From Sciurus carolinensis (Eukaryota; Chordata; Mammalia; Rodentia; Sciuridae), in the NCBI RefSeq assembly GCF_902686445.1, contig NC_062223.1:60289998-60353997 (forward strand): 64,000 nt of DNA. Direction: 5' to 3'. The first letter of the stretch is position 1. Each line of letters opens with the position of its first letter. The translations under genes and the position numbers were made by a program. Of the stretch, positions 11,331 through 22,020 are shown piece after piece. The notes under the pieces are model-generated. The model searched no databases. It was given only the letters and a program-made list of their open reading frames with translations, and had not been told where the DNA came from.

Positions 11331-12554
11331 GTGAAGTAATCTCTTACTCTCTTTTGTTTGAATGAAAGATTCTTGCTTCTAACTTTTGGGCTCCTTCTTG
11401 CTTTTTGAAAGTCTTATCTTGCCCATCCATCAAAGTAGTTCCTTAGCAAGGGGGACTAATACTGCCTAAAACCAGGGAAGGTAATAATACCTCCCATCAC
11501 ACAAAGCTAGCACTTAAATCTACCTTTGGGATTGTCTGGGCTGTCTTAATTGAATCTTTCTGTTCTTCAAGGGCAGTGTAACTTTTGCATGGACTGGTTA
11601 AACTGCTTCAGAGTGAGTTGACAGAGCTGGCCAGTGCTGCTTCCTGTCTCTCGCTCAGGTGAACTAAGTGCCAGAGTGAGACTTTCTGGATGTTCTATAT
11701 AGAAAGATTGGATTAGGAACATAGCGAGGAGAAGGCCTCAGATCTTCCACAAATCCCCACACCAAAAACAAAACAAAAAACAACAACCTAAGACTGACAG
11801 GATTTCCCTTTTCCATGTCACAGACCTGGATGAAGTGTAGTTAAAATAAGAGCTGTCTTTGAATCCTACTGTAGCATTGTGAGCATGGAATCATTGACGA
11901 TAGAGGGAGGGGCCACAGAACCAGCCAGTGGGAGGAAGGCTAAACTGATTTAGTTCCTAGTTGGCCTAGATGTTTCTCCTCCCTGGGAACCAGGTGCTCT
12001 GCACTCTAAGTGGGTGTTGATGTGCTTCAGGGTCACTGTCCCCTATAGAATTGTACCTGCTGGGCCATCATTAATGGCTCTACTCTCCAGGCCTAGCACA
12101 GTGCCTGGTGCAGAGTGAGCATTAAACACATGCTGTGTGCACACATACACAGTCTTCTAGCTGCTCTGTGATGACAGTAGAATACTCCTGTTCACCTGGT
12201 CCCTGGTCCAGAAAGACCCATATTTCTATAAACTGGTTAACTGGCTGTAGTCCCTCAATTCTCCCTTGCCCCTTGCTTTTTACGGGAATGGTGATCCCTA
12301 GACTCTCCACTTGCCTGGATCTATAACCATAAACAGTCATTTTAGATCCCTCTTGTGGTTTCAGTAAACCTGCCTTAATTTCATATAACTGGGAACAGTT
12401 CTTAAGATTCCTTCCTTCCCTCCTCCCTGTTCTAGAGCTTTCTGGAGGTAATCTTTACTGTCTTCTCATTATGTATTGCTGGTTTGTGTTTGACATAACC
12501 ATTAAACTTCATTTATTCTAAGTATATATATTTTCTCCTCCATTACACTGAGTG
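11331..12554. other. Non-repetitive stretch
   Basis: No recognised gene or dispersed repeat. It ends in sequence resembling an old L2-like element. Confidence 0.3.
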
Positions 12555-12965
12555 TAACTGACTTACTCAACTCATTCAAACACTAATCAAATCTTTTTCA
12601 GGTGCCAGGCACTATATTAGATGTGGGGAATCAAGAATGAGTAAGTGGGGACTGGGGAGATAGCTCAGTTGGTAGAGTGCTTGCATTGTAAGCACAAGGC
12701 CCTGGGTTCGATCCCCAGCACCCAAAAAAAAAAAAAAAAAAAGAATGAGTAAGTCATCGCCCCTCAGTAGGTGCAACAGATGTCCCATGAGGTTTTGTAT
12801 AGAAGACAACAGGGGCAAAAATTGGGGTGGAGTGAGGGTGGGGGTTCCATTCCATGGGAGATGGAAAAGGGAATGCTCAGTAGGAAACAGTATTTGAACT
12901 GGGCTTTGAAGGATGGTTGGAAAGTTGCCATTTGGATGGGATGGAAGAGTATTCCAGGAAAAAAA
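12555..12965 (-). repeat. Ancient L2/MIR-class repeat, split by a young SINE
   Basis: 'ggtgccaggcactatattag' on the left and 'gaactgggctttgaaggatg' to 'agtattccagg' on the right are phrases common to a very old dispersed mammalian repeat. I am unsure of the family name and strand; the class is an inference. Confidence 0.4.
12647..12740 (+). repeat. Young ID SINE with perfect 14-bp target-site duplication
   Basis: Body 12647-12723 has an A box ('tagctcagttggtagag') and B box ('ggttcgatcc') and is followed by an almost pure poly-A tail to 12740. The flanks carry the perfect direct repeat 'aagaatgagtaagt' at 12633-12646 and 12741-12754. The clean tail and perfect duplication indicate a recent insertion by L1 machinery. 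Confidence 0.95.
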
Positions 12966-13147
12966 AAAAAAAAACAAACATTTAAACATTTACTCATTCA
13001 GCAAGTCTCTCCTGTGAGCCTTCTGCAACCTAGACCCTACAGTTCACTAGGAGTTTAATTTTTTTTTTTTTGGTAGGGTATCTAGCATAGTGCTTTGTAT
13101 ACAGCAGTTGTTTGGAAGATATTTGAGTAAATAAAAAAATCTATCAG

Positions 13148-13275
13148 GAGCTGGAGTTGTGGCTGAGTGGTAGAGCACTTGTCTGGCATGTGTGAGGCCC
13201 TGTTCGACACTCAGCTCCACATATAAATTAAAAAAAAAATATCGATTGACAACTAAAAAAAAGTTTTAAAAAAAA
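13148..13275 (+). repeat. ID SINE with second tail segment
   Basis: Body 'gagctggagttgtggctgag' with a damaged B box ('ctgttcgacactcag'), then an A-rich run and a decayed 'atcgattgacaactaaa' second tail segment as in the copies at 21661 and 43177. Confidence 0.8.
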
Positions 13276-13404
13276 TCTGTGAGATAACTAAAGGAAGTAG
13301 ACATTTGTAGAAGTGGTTTCAAATGAAGCACAATATATGAAAATGAAGCATGAGACCGTAGTAAGGTGTATGCTTAATATATAACTTACTCTCTTTTTCT
13401 TTGT

Positions 13405-13509
13405 ATCTTTGTTTTGTTTTTGTTTGCAGTATTGGGGATTAAACACAGGGATGCTCTACCACTGAGTACATCCCTGGCCCTTTTAATTTTTATTTTGAGA
13501 CAGGGTATC
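13405..13509 (-). repeat. Truncated dimeric SINE, inverted
   Basis: Minus-strand ID half ('ggggattaaacacagggatg', 'ccactgagtacatccctggc') plus only the first bases of the B1 half, ending at 'gagacagggtatca'. Abuts a second, more complete copy in the same orientation. Confidence 0.75.
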
Positions 13510-13726
13510 AAAAAAAATTTTTTGGTACTGTGGATTAAACCTATTATCTCACATATGCTAAGCAAGAACTCTACCATTGAGGAACACACCATCCTTTTTT
13601 TTTTTAACATTTTATTTTGAGACAGAGTCTCAGTAAGTTGTTCAGGTTGACCTTGAATATGGCAATCTTACTGCCTCAGCCTCCTGAGTAGCTGAGGTTA
13701 CGGGTGTGGGCCCCTGTATTTGGCCC
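13510..13726 (-). repeat. Dimeric B1/ID SINE, inverted
   Basis: On the minus strand a B1 half (13600-13726; 'gagacagagtctcagtaagt', 'tgcctcagcctcctgagtag') is followed by an ID half (13517-13597). The T run at 13510-13520 is its poly-A tail and lies in the truncated copy at 13405-13509. Confidence 0.8.
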
Positions 13727-13794
13727 AAGGTTTGAGAATTTTTTAAGTTAAAAATGACTGTTCTTATCTACATTAGGGTTATATTCAGCTGCAG

Positions 13795-14200
13795 ATGATA
13801 AGAAAATCTGATAGAACAGTGACTTAAATTTATTTCTCTTTTACATAAATGTGGAAGTAGTCATTTTAGAACTATTAAGTTAGCTTTACCAAGTCTTCTG
13901 GGCCCCAAGCACTCTGCTGTTTTGTTGTCTTTGGCACATGGCTTTCATCTCAAAGCTCAAGATGGTTACTTAAGTTCCAGCCATCACAACTGCATGTCAG
14001 ACATTAAGGGATTCGATCACTTCCCTTTCCCCTTTTGCTCTCCAAAATCATACTGTTACCATTTTAGGAATACTTCCCCAAAGTCCTTCCACGTACATCC
14101 TGTTAGTCAGAACTTATTTACATGGCCACAATGGAAATATTGTCTTTATTCTGGGTTATAACATGACTGGCTAAAATTAAGTGGTTCTGTTGCTGAGGGG
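13795..14200. repeat. Possible ancient interspersed repeat, family unknown
   Basis: The succession 'tttatttctcttttacataa', 'ctcaaagctcaagatggtta', 'ttccagccatcacaactgca', 'acatggccacaatgg' and 'taagtggttctgttgctgag' recalls a widely dispersed ancient mammalian repeat, but I cannot name it. Treat as a weak call. Confidence 0.3.
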
Positions 14201-14407
14201 AAAGAGAACAGATCTTGGGGAAACTGCCTATGTCCACTTTGGCTGGGCACCATGGATATAGTGCATGGGCACTCAGCAGTGTGGAAGGCTAGTCAAGATC
14301 ACAGTCCAGGTGCTCTGTGACATCTCACAGGTTCTGTTCTTCATCTGGACCTTAGTTTCCTCTGAAAACATGCTTGTTTTTTCCTCATAAGGATAGGAAT
14401 TGAGTCA

Positions 14408-14512
14408 TCTGGGCATGGTGGTACACAACTGTAATACCAGCAACTTGGGAGGCTGAGGCAGAATTGCAAGTTCAAGCTCTCTCCCTTCTGGGTTCAATCC
14501 TCCCCTCTCCCA
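14408..14512 (+). repeat. Dimeric SINE remnant with large internal deletion
   Basis: B1-like start ('gggcatggtggtacacaact', 'aacttgggaggctgaggcag') runs to 'gcaagttcaagc' and then jumps to an ID B-box-like 'ctgggttcaatcctcccc'. Confidence 0.7.
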
Positions 14513-14716
14513 TGAGAATTAAGGATAAGTAGAGCACAGAGATGCTGCTTCTTAGATATAGTTGAGTATTAGGGATACATTGTTATAAGAACATGGTCAT
14601 CCAAACAACCTTGCCCCTTGTGAGCCCCTAACTTAATTCTTCCTTTCTTTAAAATCTGTAGCAGAGGACCAAGTCTTCCAAGAAGAATCCCTTAATTAAA
14701 ACCAACCAGTTATGGT

Positions 14717-14836
14717 GGCTGGGGGTGTAGCTCAGTGGTAGAGTACTTACCTGGCATGCATGAGGTCCTGGGTTCAATCCCCAGCATTACAAACAACTCC
14801 TGCCCCCTACTGCTCTGAAAACAAAACAATAAAAAC
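14717..14836 (+). repeat. ID SINE
   Basis: 'ggctgggggtgtagctcagt' (A box) to 'gggttcaatccccagcatta' (B box), then an impure A/C-rich tail. The middle 'ctggcatgcatgagg' again resembles the anticodon arm of tRNA-Ala. Confidence 0.85.
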
Positions 14837-14945
14837 CCTCAGAGGCCCTGATCAGTTAATAACCCAGACATGTCTTTAACCTTATTCCCTTCCTGGTTTT
14901 ATATTGCCTCTGAATTTTAAAATTTTAATTTACATAGGCAATCTA

Positions 14946-15175
14946 GATGATGGCATGACCCAGTGAATAAGAATCGGGGTCTCAGAGCTAGATTTTTGGA
15001 TTTGTATCTGAGTTCTGTTACTTATAATCTCTGAACTTCTATTTCTGAATTGTGTATTAGGGCTAATAAAACTGTGTACTTCACAAGGTAAGGATTTAGT
15101 GGGACAGTCCAGGTAACAACCTGGAACCTGATTTGTGGTCAGTTCTCAGTAAAATGCACCATTATTATTAGTATT
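14946..15175 (+). repeat. MIR
   Basis: Sense MIR order: 'gatggcatgacccagtgaat', 'gagttctgttacttataatc', 'gggctaataaaactgtgtac', 'ggatttagtgggacagtcca'. Confidence 0.7.
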
Positions 15176-15279
15176 GTCTTTGTGGTGTCTGTCAGACTGG
15201 ACATGCCTGGTGGAGGACTTTCTTGGGTGTCCCTCTTTTCTCAACAGACATTAACTGAATGCCTTTCCATACTGAGTTG

Positions 15280-15495
15280 GGGAGGCCAACCACACAGTGA
15301 AACTGCTTGGGTTTTTGTCCCAGTCCCCTCTTTCTAACTGAGTGACCTCAGATGCTTTAATGCCTCTGAGATTTGATTATTTTTGTCTTTGTAATGGATG
15401 AGGATAAACTTCATGAAATTATGAAGGATCACATGGGATAATAACAATCTTCGCTTTTGCACATAGCATGGCACTCTGGAAATGTTATTCAGAAT
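15280..15495 (+). repeat. MIR
   Basis: Sense MIR-like order with 'ctaactgagtgacctcagat', 'tttgtaatggatgaggataa' and a closing 'catagcatggcactctgg'. Diverged. Confidence 0.6.
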
Positions 15496-15509
15496 AATAA
15501 AAGGATGTT

Positions 15510-15955
15510 GGGGTTATAAATTAGACTGTTCCCAGGCCTCAGGGAGCTAACAGTTTTGAGCAGGAGGCAGGCATGTAAACGGTGATTTCTACACAGTGTA
15601 TTGAGTGCCAAGATAGGAGGATTCTCTGTTGTAAGAACAAAGAGGCAGAGGAAGTAGTTTGGGAAATGTGAACAGGCAGCTGGGTGAGTGGGGAGGAGAC
15701 ATTTGATCTGGGGTTCGAAGGCCTGGGAGTTAGGCAGGTGTATTTGAGTCAGGAAAAGATGTTTGGAAAAAGGTGTTCTGTACTGAGTTGCCACGTGCAC
15801 GTTGGCCGGAGGTGGGAGGGACTCAGGTTGAGGGATCCAAGCTAAGTGTGTGAGGCCATGAGGGCAGGTCAGCCTGATGATACTGGAGTACTAAACTGTA
15901 GAACATACTTAGGAGTTGGGACTCTATTCTGCACCCAGCAGAGATTTTCTTTCAT
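15510..15955. repeat. Ancient L2-class-like repeat
   Basis: Phrases such as 'ctcagggagctaacagtttt', 'ggcaggcatgtaaacggtga' and 'gttgggactctattctgcac' are typical of a very old dispersed mammalian repeat. Family and orientation uncertain. Confidence 0.35.
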
Positions 15956-15974
15956 TTAAAAAAAAAAAGGAGGG

Positions 15975-16072
15975 GGGGCTGGGGAGATAACTCAGTTGGT
16001 AGAGTGCTTGCCTTGTAAGCACAAGGCCCTGGGTTCGATCCCCAGCACACCCCCCCCCAAAAAAAAAAAAAC
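15975..16072 (+). repeat. Young ID SINE
   Basis: Body 15975-16049 is nearly identical to the copy at 12647 (A box 'taactcagttggtagag', perfect B box 'ggttcgatcc'), then a C run and a poly-A run to 16072. Preceded by A-rich and G-rich runs, so the direct repeat is not readable by eye. Confidence 0.9.
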
Positions 16073-16572
16073 AATCCAATCTTCCCAAAGGAGAGGAAAG
16101 TAGGGATATGTGCAGCCTTCTTATCCTTTTCTTTCCAGCTCCTTGGAACATCAGGGGACAGCTTTGTGCCAAGAACTGTATCCCTAAAACCTGTGGATTG
16201 GGTTCCTCTTACCATCATTGCTGTGCAATTCTTCCTTTTTCCATTTCTTTGAGTACTTAACCTGAGATTTTATCTGAAATGATAGGTCCATGCCTGTTAG
16301 TTTTCTCTCACCTCACAGATTCTAGGACATGGACTACAGCAAACCCTTTTCAGTTCCTGAGTCATTCTCAGCTTTCACTGCCTCCTCTCCCTTCCTCCCT
16401 CCCTCATTCTCTCCCTCTCTTCTCTTTGGACCCTCTGCCTGCACTCACTCCCTCTCTCTACTTGCTGTCTGTTTTTCACTCTTCACTTTCTGAGATCTGC
16501 TTGACCTCCTACTCACCACATCTAAAGGCTATTGACGGCCTAATTCCCATACCCTTTGTAGAGTTGGGCCAA
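16073..16572. other. Non-repetitive stretch with pyrimidine tract
   Basis: No gene recognised. A strongly pyrimidine-biased tract lies at about 16378-16470. A 214-codon open frame at 16279-16923 starts in this tract and ends in an L1 remnant, so it is a chance fusion and not a gene. Confidence 0.4.
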
Positions 16573-16636
16573 AACCTCATCTTTTTTTTTTTTAATAATA
16601 CACATACACACATACATATATACATACATATATTTA

Positions 16637-17500
16637 TTTTAAACAGACACTTTACAGAAGAATACATACAGGTGATTAAATACATGAAAAAGTGTTCAAC
16701 ATCTCTAGTAATTAGAGAAATGCAAATTAAAACAACTCTAAGATTTCATCTTATTCCAATTAGAATGACTACTATTAAGAACACAAACAATAATAGATGT
16801 TGGCATGGGTGTGGGAGAAAAAGGCACACTTTTATATTGCTGGTAGAGTTGCAAATTTGTGCAGCTACTCTAGAAAGCAGTGTGGAGAATCCTCAGAAAA
16901 CTTGGAATGGACCCACCATTTGACCCAGTTATCCCACTCCTCGGTTTATACCCAAAGGACTTAAAATTAGCATACTACAGTAACACAGCCACATCAATGT
17001 TTATAGCAGCTCAATCATAATAGCTAGATTGTGGAACCAACCTAGATGCCCTTCAGCAGATGAATGGATAAAGAAACTGTGATATATATATATATATATA
17101 TATACACAATGGAATATTATTCAGCCATAAAGAAGAATAATATTATGGCATTTGCAGATAAATGGATGGAATTAGAGAATATCATGCTAAGTGAAATAAG
17201 CCAATCCTAAGAAACCAAAGACCAAATGTTTTCCCTGATAAGTGGATGATGATCTATAATGGGGGTGAGGGGGTGGGGGAGTGAGAGAAGAATGGAGGAA
17301 CTTTAGATTAGGTAGAAGGAAATGAGAGGGAGGGGGGTATGAAAGATGGTGGAATGAGACAGACATCATTACCATATATGTACACGTATGATTACACAAA
17401 TGCTATGAATCTACATCGTGTGCAACCATAGAAACGAAATGATGTACCCCATTTGTATACAATGAATCAAAATGCAGTCTGTAAAAAATTTAAAAAATAT
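16637..17500 (+). mobile_element. L1 3' fragment (5'-truncated)
   Basis: Aligns by eye with 27637-28460 of the long L1 in this window: 'tagtaattagagaaatgcaa', 'gttggcatgggtgtgggaga', 'cccagttatcccactcctcg', 'atggaatattattcagccat', then the purine-rich 3' UTR. It is the ORF2 C-terminal end with a decayed Cys/His motif, plus 3' UTR. A (TA)n run lies at about 17082-17104. Its 3' end reads 'aatgaatcaaaatgcagtct' followed by a short A-rich run, without a clean AATAAA. Confidence 0.9.
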
Positions 17501-17862
17501 AGACACATCAACTTTAAAAATAATCTGCTTTTTCAAAATGTACAATTAAAGGTTAACAGAAAGCCTAAGGCATAAGTAATAATTCAAGGAATAAAGATTT
17601 AAACAAATAAGACCCAAAAGAAATTTTAAAATAGAAAACAAAATAACTAATTTTAATGTATAAGAAAAGTTGACAATTTTCTTGGCATTTCCAAGTCTTG
17701 TAGAACTCTTATTTTTGTAGTCTATTGCCCTATTTTTGAATTAGTTTAAAACGACTAAATAAAAAGGATAACTGCTGCATCATAAATTATCAGCAGTCCT
17801 CTAAAGGGTTCACTACATTTTTATGCTTAAACAATAAAATCTAGATAACATGTTAAAAAAAA
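17501..17862 (+). mobile_element. Probable L1 3' transduction with poly-A signal and tail
   Basis: About 350 bp of AT-rich sequence unlike any L1 3' UTR here follows the L1 end directly. It ends with AATAAA at 17833-17838, then an A8 run at 17855-17862, the spacing expected for a cleaved, polyadenylated RNA. The reading is that an L1 transcript ran past its own weak signal into flanking DNA. The alternative is an unrelated repeat adjoining the L1. Confidence 0.5.
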
Positions 17863-17998
17863 TAACATACATACATACATAAAGACATACATACATTTAT
17901 TTATTTATGTGGTGTTGAGGATTGGACCCAGTGCCTCGCATGTGCTAAGCAAGCACTCTACCCCTGAACCTCAACCCCAGCCCCCGGAACCTCATCTT

Positions 17999-18591
17999 GA
18001 CTTGTTTTTCTGGTTTCTTTACTGCCTTCTCTTTCCAGTTCAGGTTTTCTCCTTCCTCTGTGTTTCTGTAGCTCTGTGTTCTCTGTACTCTGGGGACATT
18101 TGCTTCTTCCTGTCTTGTACTTTGGTGATTTATACCTACTGTCTAAACTCCTGTATTAGATTGACTCTCAGGGCAAGATCCAGCCTTAATTCTCCTTGTT
18201 ATTCATGCAAATACAAAGGGCAGATCAACATTGGAAGGAACAGAGGAGTTGAGCGCTTTCTGGGAGGATGAACCAACGTGAGCAAGGCTTGGAGGTGGAA
18301 AATCCAGAATGGGAATGACACTGAGCCTGAGTTGACTGCGTGAGGGGAAGCAGACGAGGAAGGACTCAGAGCATCAGAGCACGAGACTAGAATGTCAAGC
18401 TGAGTGGTGGCATCCTGCCCTCAAGGTGTTGCTGAGGAGGCTGGAATGTGGCCTCTACATGGACCTGCCACCTGCAAGGCCCGTGTTCTCCCTCTGGGTT
18501 GAGGATGCCCATTGGAGTGGGAGAGTGGGGAGGGGCTCCGTGGGGACTGTGGGAATCCAGGCGCTCATCATCAAATCCTTCTAAACCACCT
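17999..18591. other. Non-repetitive stretch
   Basis: No recognised gene or repeat. Confidence 0.3.
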
Positions 18592-18603
18592 TCCATTCAG
18601 TTT

Positions 18604-18694
18604 TTTTTTTTTTTTTATGTGGTGCTGGGGATCAAACCCAGGGCCTTGTGCTTGCGAAGCAGGCACTTTACCAATTGAGCTATATCCCCAGCCC
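18604..18694 (-). repeat. Young ID SINE, inverted, with 12-bp target-site duplication
   Basis: T run 18604-18617 is the tail; the body ends at 'gagctatatccccagccc'. The direct repeat 'tccattcagttt' is at 18592-18603 and 18695-18706. The B box reads 'ggatcaaacc' on this strand. Confidence 0.95.
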
Positions 18695-18783
18695 TCCATT
18701 CAGTTTCGATGTGAGAAAATATCTTCTCGATTCCAGTTTCTGTGCTTTTAAATTTTCTTCAGCTCCTGTGAACCAGCACATTC

Positions 18784-18835
18784 ACGTTGTGTGTGTGCAT
18801 CTGTGCGTGTGTGCGCCTCTGTGCGTGTGTGCAGA
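18784..18835. repeat. Imperfect GT/GC-alternating microsatellite
   Basis: Runs of GT and GTGTGC units with interruptions ('gttgtgtgtgtgcatctgtg'). Alternating purine-pyrimidine, so prone to slippage. Confidence 0.8.
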
Positions 18836-18974
18836 TACAGTCTCACCTCTCCTCCTTTCTTCTTCATTACTGCTACTACTCTCACCTTCCTGATGTGACA
18901 TGCAGGTGAGGCAGTGCGCTGCATTCTCATATGTTCAGGTGTTTTTTCCCTAAATGGCAAATAAAATTTTTTTT

Positions 18975-19765
18975 TTAAATACAACATGGTGTTTTTATGT
19001 ACGTATAGCTAGCTTAAGATGCAGTATCTTACGTACTTATTTTTTTGTGGTGAGAATACTTAAAATATGCTCTCTTGGCAACTCTCAAGTGTGTAATATC
19101 TTGTTATTAACTGTAGTCACTGTAATGTGCAATAGATCTCTTGAACTTATCTCTCCTACTTAACAGGCATTTTGTGTAAAATATCTCTAACCTCTTTACC
19201 CCACTTCACACGCCAGACCCTGGTAACCACCACTCTTCTCTCTTGTATGACTTCTACTATTATACACTCCACAAGTAAGTGAGATCATGTGACATTTGTC
19301 TTTCTGCTCTTGGCTTATTTCACTTAACAAAATGTCTCTCCCAGGTTCATACCTGTTTTTGCAAATGAGAGGATTTCTTCCTTTTTATGACAGAATACTA
19401 TTGCATTGTGTATATATATCACATTATCAGTTCATCTGTTGATGGACACTTAGGTTGGTTCCATATCTCGGGTTTTGTGATAGTGTTGCAGTAAACATAG
19501 GAGTGCAGATGTCACTTTGACAGACTGATTTCATTTCCTTTAAATAGATAACCAATAGTGGAATTGCTGAAACATACGGTAGTTCTGTTTTCAGTTTTTT
19601 AAGGAACCTCCATACCATTTTCCATAATGATTGTACTAATTTACATTTCCACCGATAGTGTGCAAGGGTTCCCCTTTCTCCACATTCTGTCCAATAATGT
19701 TTTCTTTCTTTTTTTGATAATAGCTGCCCTGATGGGCATGAGGTGATGCTTCAAGTGTGTTTTCA
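18975..19765 (-). mobile_element. Old L1 3' end, inverted
   Basis: Antisense of an old L1 3' UTR and ORF2 C-terminus: 'ggtaaccaccactcttctct', 'ggcttatttcacttaacaaa', 'gttcatctgttgatggacac', 'catttccaccgatagtgtgc', 'agctgccctgatgggcatga'. Better preserved than the piece at 10760 but with no open frame. Confidence 0.8.
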
Positions 19766-21279
19766 CAACCCACTATTTGAGAAAATAGCTATCTAATCAG
19801 TGGTTAACAAATAGTCTTGAAAATGCACCAGCTTCCCAGGTCCTGTGGGGCCCAGGCCTCCCTGTATTCTTTCCAAGCTCCCAAGGAATGAAGCTGTAGT
19901 GGTATCTTGAAACCAGCAACTCAGACGACCTAGTCACTTTACCCTTAGACCCAGGGATTAGGAGCCTGCAAATTCCTTAGTTGGGATGGGGCTTTTTAAA
20001 CTTGAGAATGTGTCATCCTTCCTCGACTTTGATCAGTAGAGAGGAAAATATCTTATGTAGCTGGATGTGGCTGAGGGTGTGTTTCCTCAGGTCTTCTCTG
20101 TGTGTGCTGTGTGTTGCCAGAGCCTCTGTCCAATAGAACGCTCATTAAGACCCACAGCAAGTTGGGGCCTGTCAGTAATGAGCGCTTTTATACTGTTTTC
20201 TACAGAAATTCTACTTCAAAACTCAGAACCTTCAAATATTCCTGATTTTCCATCTAATTAGTGAAAAAAGGCTTTGTGGGCAAGTTTGTGGCACTCTCTG
20301 TATGTCCTGATTCTGTAAACCTCTTGGGAAGCACTTCAAGTGAAATTCTTCCAACCCATCAAAAAAAGGCAGCACAAACAATTCAACACCCCAGAGCCTG
20401 GCAAACCTAAACACATTCCATGTCCAGGTTCAAAGTTCTCTTACTCTTTAAGGTTGATGTCATTCCTGCCTTGTGAGGAAAGAGGGCTTCACACTGTAGG
20501 GAGGTCTCAGGAATGGGGACTCTGGCATGCGGGGGACTGGTTGCTGAGTGACTGAATTGTTTGGGAAAAGGCACTGGAGAAAACCCAGAAGTTTCAACCT
20601 TGGGCTGACCGGACATGGGCTGGTCTGGGTGGGTCTTTTGGGCAGCTTTGTCACCTTTAGGTCCCTAGTGGCATGAGGCTGCAGCAGCTGAGCACAGATG
20701 GTGACTGCTGCCCCCATGTGGAGAAGTTGAGAAAGTGAGGATCTCCCCTGATTGTGGAGTCTGTGGCTTCCCCCTAAAGTGAGGACAAAACCACAGGTTC
20801 ATGTCTGTGGCTCCTTCATGAGTAGGCTGGAATTGCAAGGTAAGGAACCTATTTCCCCCTAAGGAATGTGTTTTCCCCTAAAGCCAAGAGCATTAGGTAC
20901 TAAGTGAGAGGGCAAAGCTGCAGTGTCCTTAGGCACCCGAGACAGTACCAGACTTCTTAGGACTTTCGTTCCTGATTAGTTCCTGGGCCCATGTTTTAGC
21001 TTTTTCTTGAACCCAGACCCCTGACTCCTTTAAAACTGTCTTTTAATGTGGCCCTTGCTCCATTCTGGTGTTATGCCTTCTTCCCTTCAGATCTCCTTCT
21101 GTAGGTCCTCTCAACTGCCCCCATTTCTGTCCCATTGTAGTCCTTCATGACCCCAGAGTGCCAGATACTCTTATATCAAGGTTTTTATCCTGTCCCCTAC
21201 TTAGAAACTGGATGGAGCTTCCATAGACACAGCTGATGAAAGTTCTATGATCTAGACTTCCCTGCCCTATGAAGGCATT
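19766..21279. other. Non-repetitive stretch
   Basis: No recognised gene or repeat for 1.5 kb. Confidence 0.3.
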
Positions 21280-21490
21280 CACCCACCTACTCATCCATGC
21301 AACTGTCTACCTGTCTGTCTATCCATCCGTCTGTCCATCCATCCATCACCAAGTACTACAGGGCTTTGTGAAGTTCTTGGATATGGAGATTACATATGAT
21401 AGAGAGAGGTGCTGTCCTTAGGTAACTCTTAGGCTGTTAGGGGAAGGTGAATGAGTCAATTATGGAGACTGTAAGATGAAAGGAGGGGCT
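21280..21490. repeat. Tetranucleotide repeat followed by L2-class-like remnant
   Basis: An imperfect (TCTG/TCCA)n tract at about 21309-21347 leads into 'gtgctgtccttaggtaactc' and 'gggaaggtgaatgagtcaat', which resemble an old dispersed mammalian repeat of uncertain name. Confidence 0.4.
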
Positions 21491-21660
21491 CCTGTGTAAA
21501 GGGTGGGCAAGATCTTTTATGGTCATACACAGAATGTAGGGTGAGGACATACTGTATGCTGGAAAGAAACAGCAACTTTTAGTATTAGGAGGAATAATGA
21601 TGACTTTTTTTTTATTATACACACCCACTTCAATTTAAGTTTGATTAAAAGCATTAACTT

Positions 21661-21797
21661 GGGGCTGGGGCTGTAGCCCAGTGGTAGGGCAATTGACTCA
21701 CACGTTGACACAGTGGGTTCAATCCTCAGCACTGCATAAAGGAATAAACAAAAATATTGTGTCCAAATCCAACTAAAAAAAATGTTAAAAAAAAAAG
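21661..21797 (+). repeat. ID SINE with second tail segment
   Basis: Body 'ggggctggggctgtagccca' to 'gggttcaatcctcagcac', an A-rich run, then the extra segment 'aatattgtgtccaaatccaa' and a final A run. A diverged direct repeat (agcattaactt / agtattaattc) may flank it. Confidence 0.85.
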
Positions 21798-21955
21798 TAT
21801 TAATTCTCTGAGCCTCAGAGTCCTCATCTATAAGCTGAGTAAGGGGAAACAATAACCCCAACGTCAGAGGGTGGAGGATTAAATGAGATAATATACATTT
21901 GTTGAATGTCATAAATGCTGAATAAATATTGACTGTCATTGTTGTTATCAAGTCA
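21798..21955 (+). repeat. MIR
   Basis: Sense MIR 3' half: 'ctgagcctcagagtcctcat', 'ggattaaatgagataatata', 'aatgctgaataaatattgac'. It lies directly upstream of the long L1. Confidence 0.75.
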
Positions 21956-22020
21956 GAGAAGAAATTTTCTCCAGGATCCTTGGAGAAAATTCGCTGAGAT
22001 TGCATATAAAACATCTTTGA

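Larger units (their letters stand above)
16584..17987 (-). mobile_element. ID SINE, inverted, split by an L1-derived insertion; 11-bp target-site duplication
   Basis: SINE body on the minus strand is 17905-17987 ('ttgaggattggacccagtgc' to 'ctcaaccccagcccc'). Its T-rich tail continues as ACAT/TTTATT repeats (17863-17908) and resumes at 16584-16636 with the terminal T run. The direct repeat 'aacctcatctt' occurs at 16573-16583 and 17988-17998, flanking the whole block. The intervening 16637-17862 is a separate plus-strand L1-derived unit inserted into the SINE tail. Confidence 0.7.

Noticed and set aside
16279..16923. 214-codon plus-strand open frame
   Set aside because: Its first half is a pyrimidine-rich low-complexity tract and its second half is decayed L1 ORF2. 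It crosses the boundary of a nested insertion, so it cannot be one gene.
21309..21347. CRISPR-like or regulatory array
   Set aside because: It is an imperfect TCTG/TCCA tetranucleotide microsatellite with no spacer structure.
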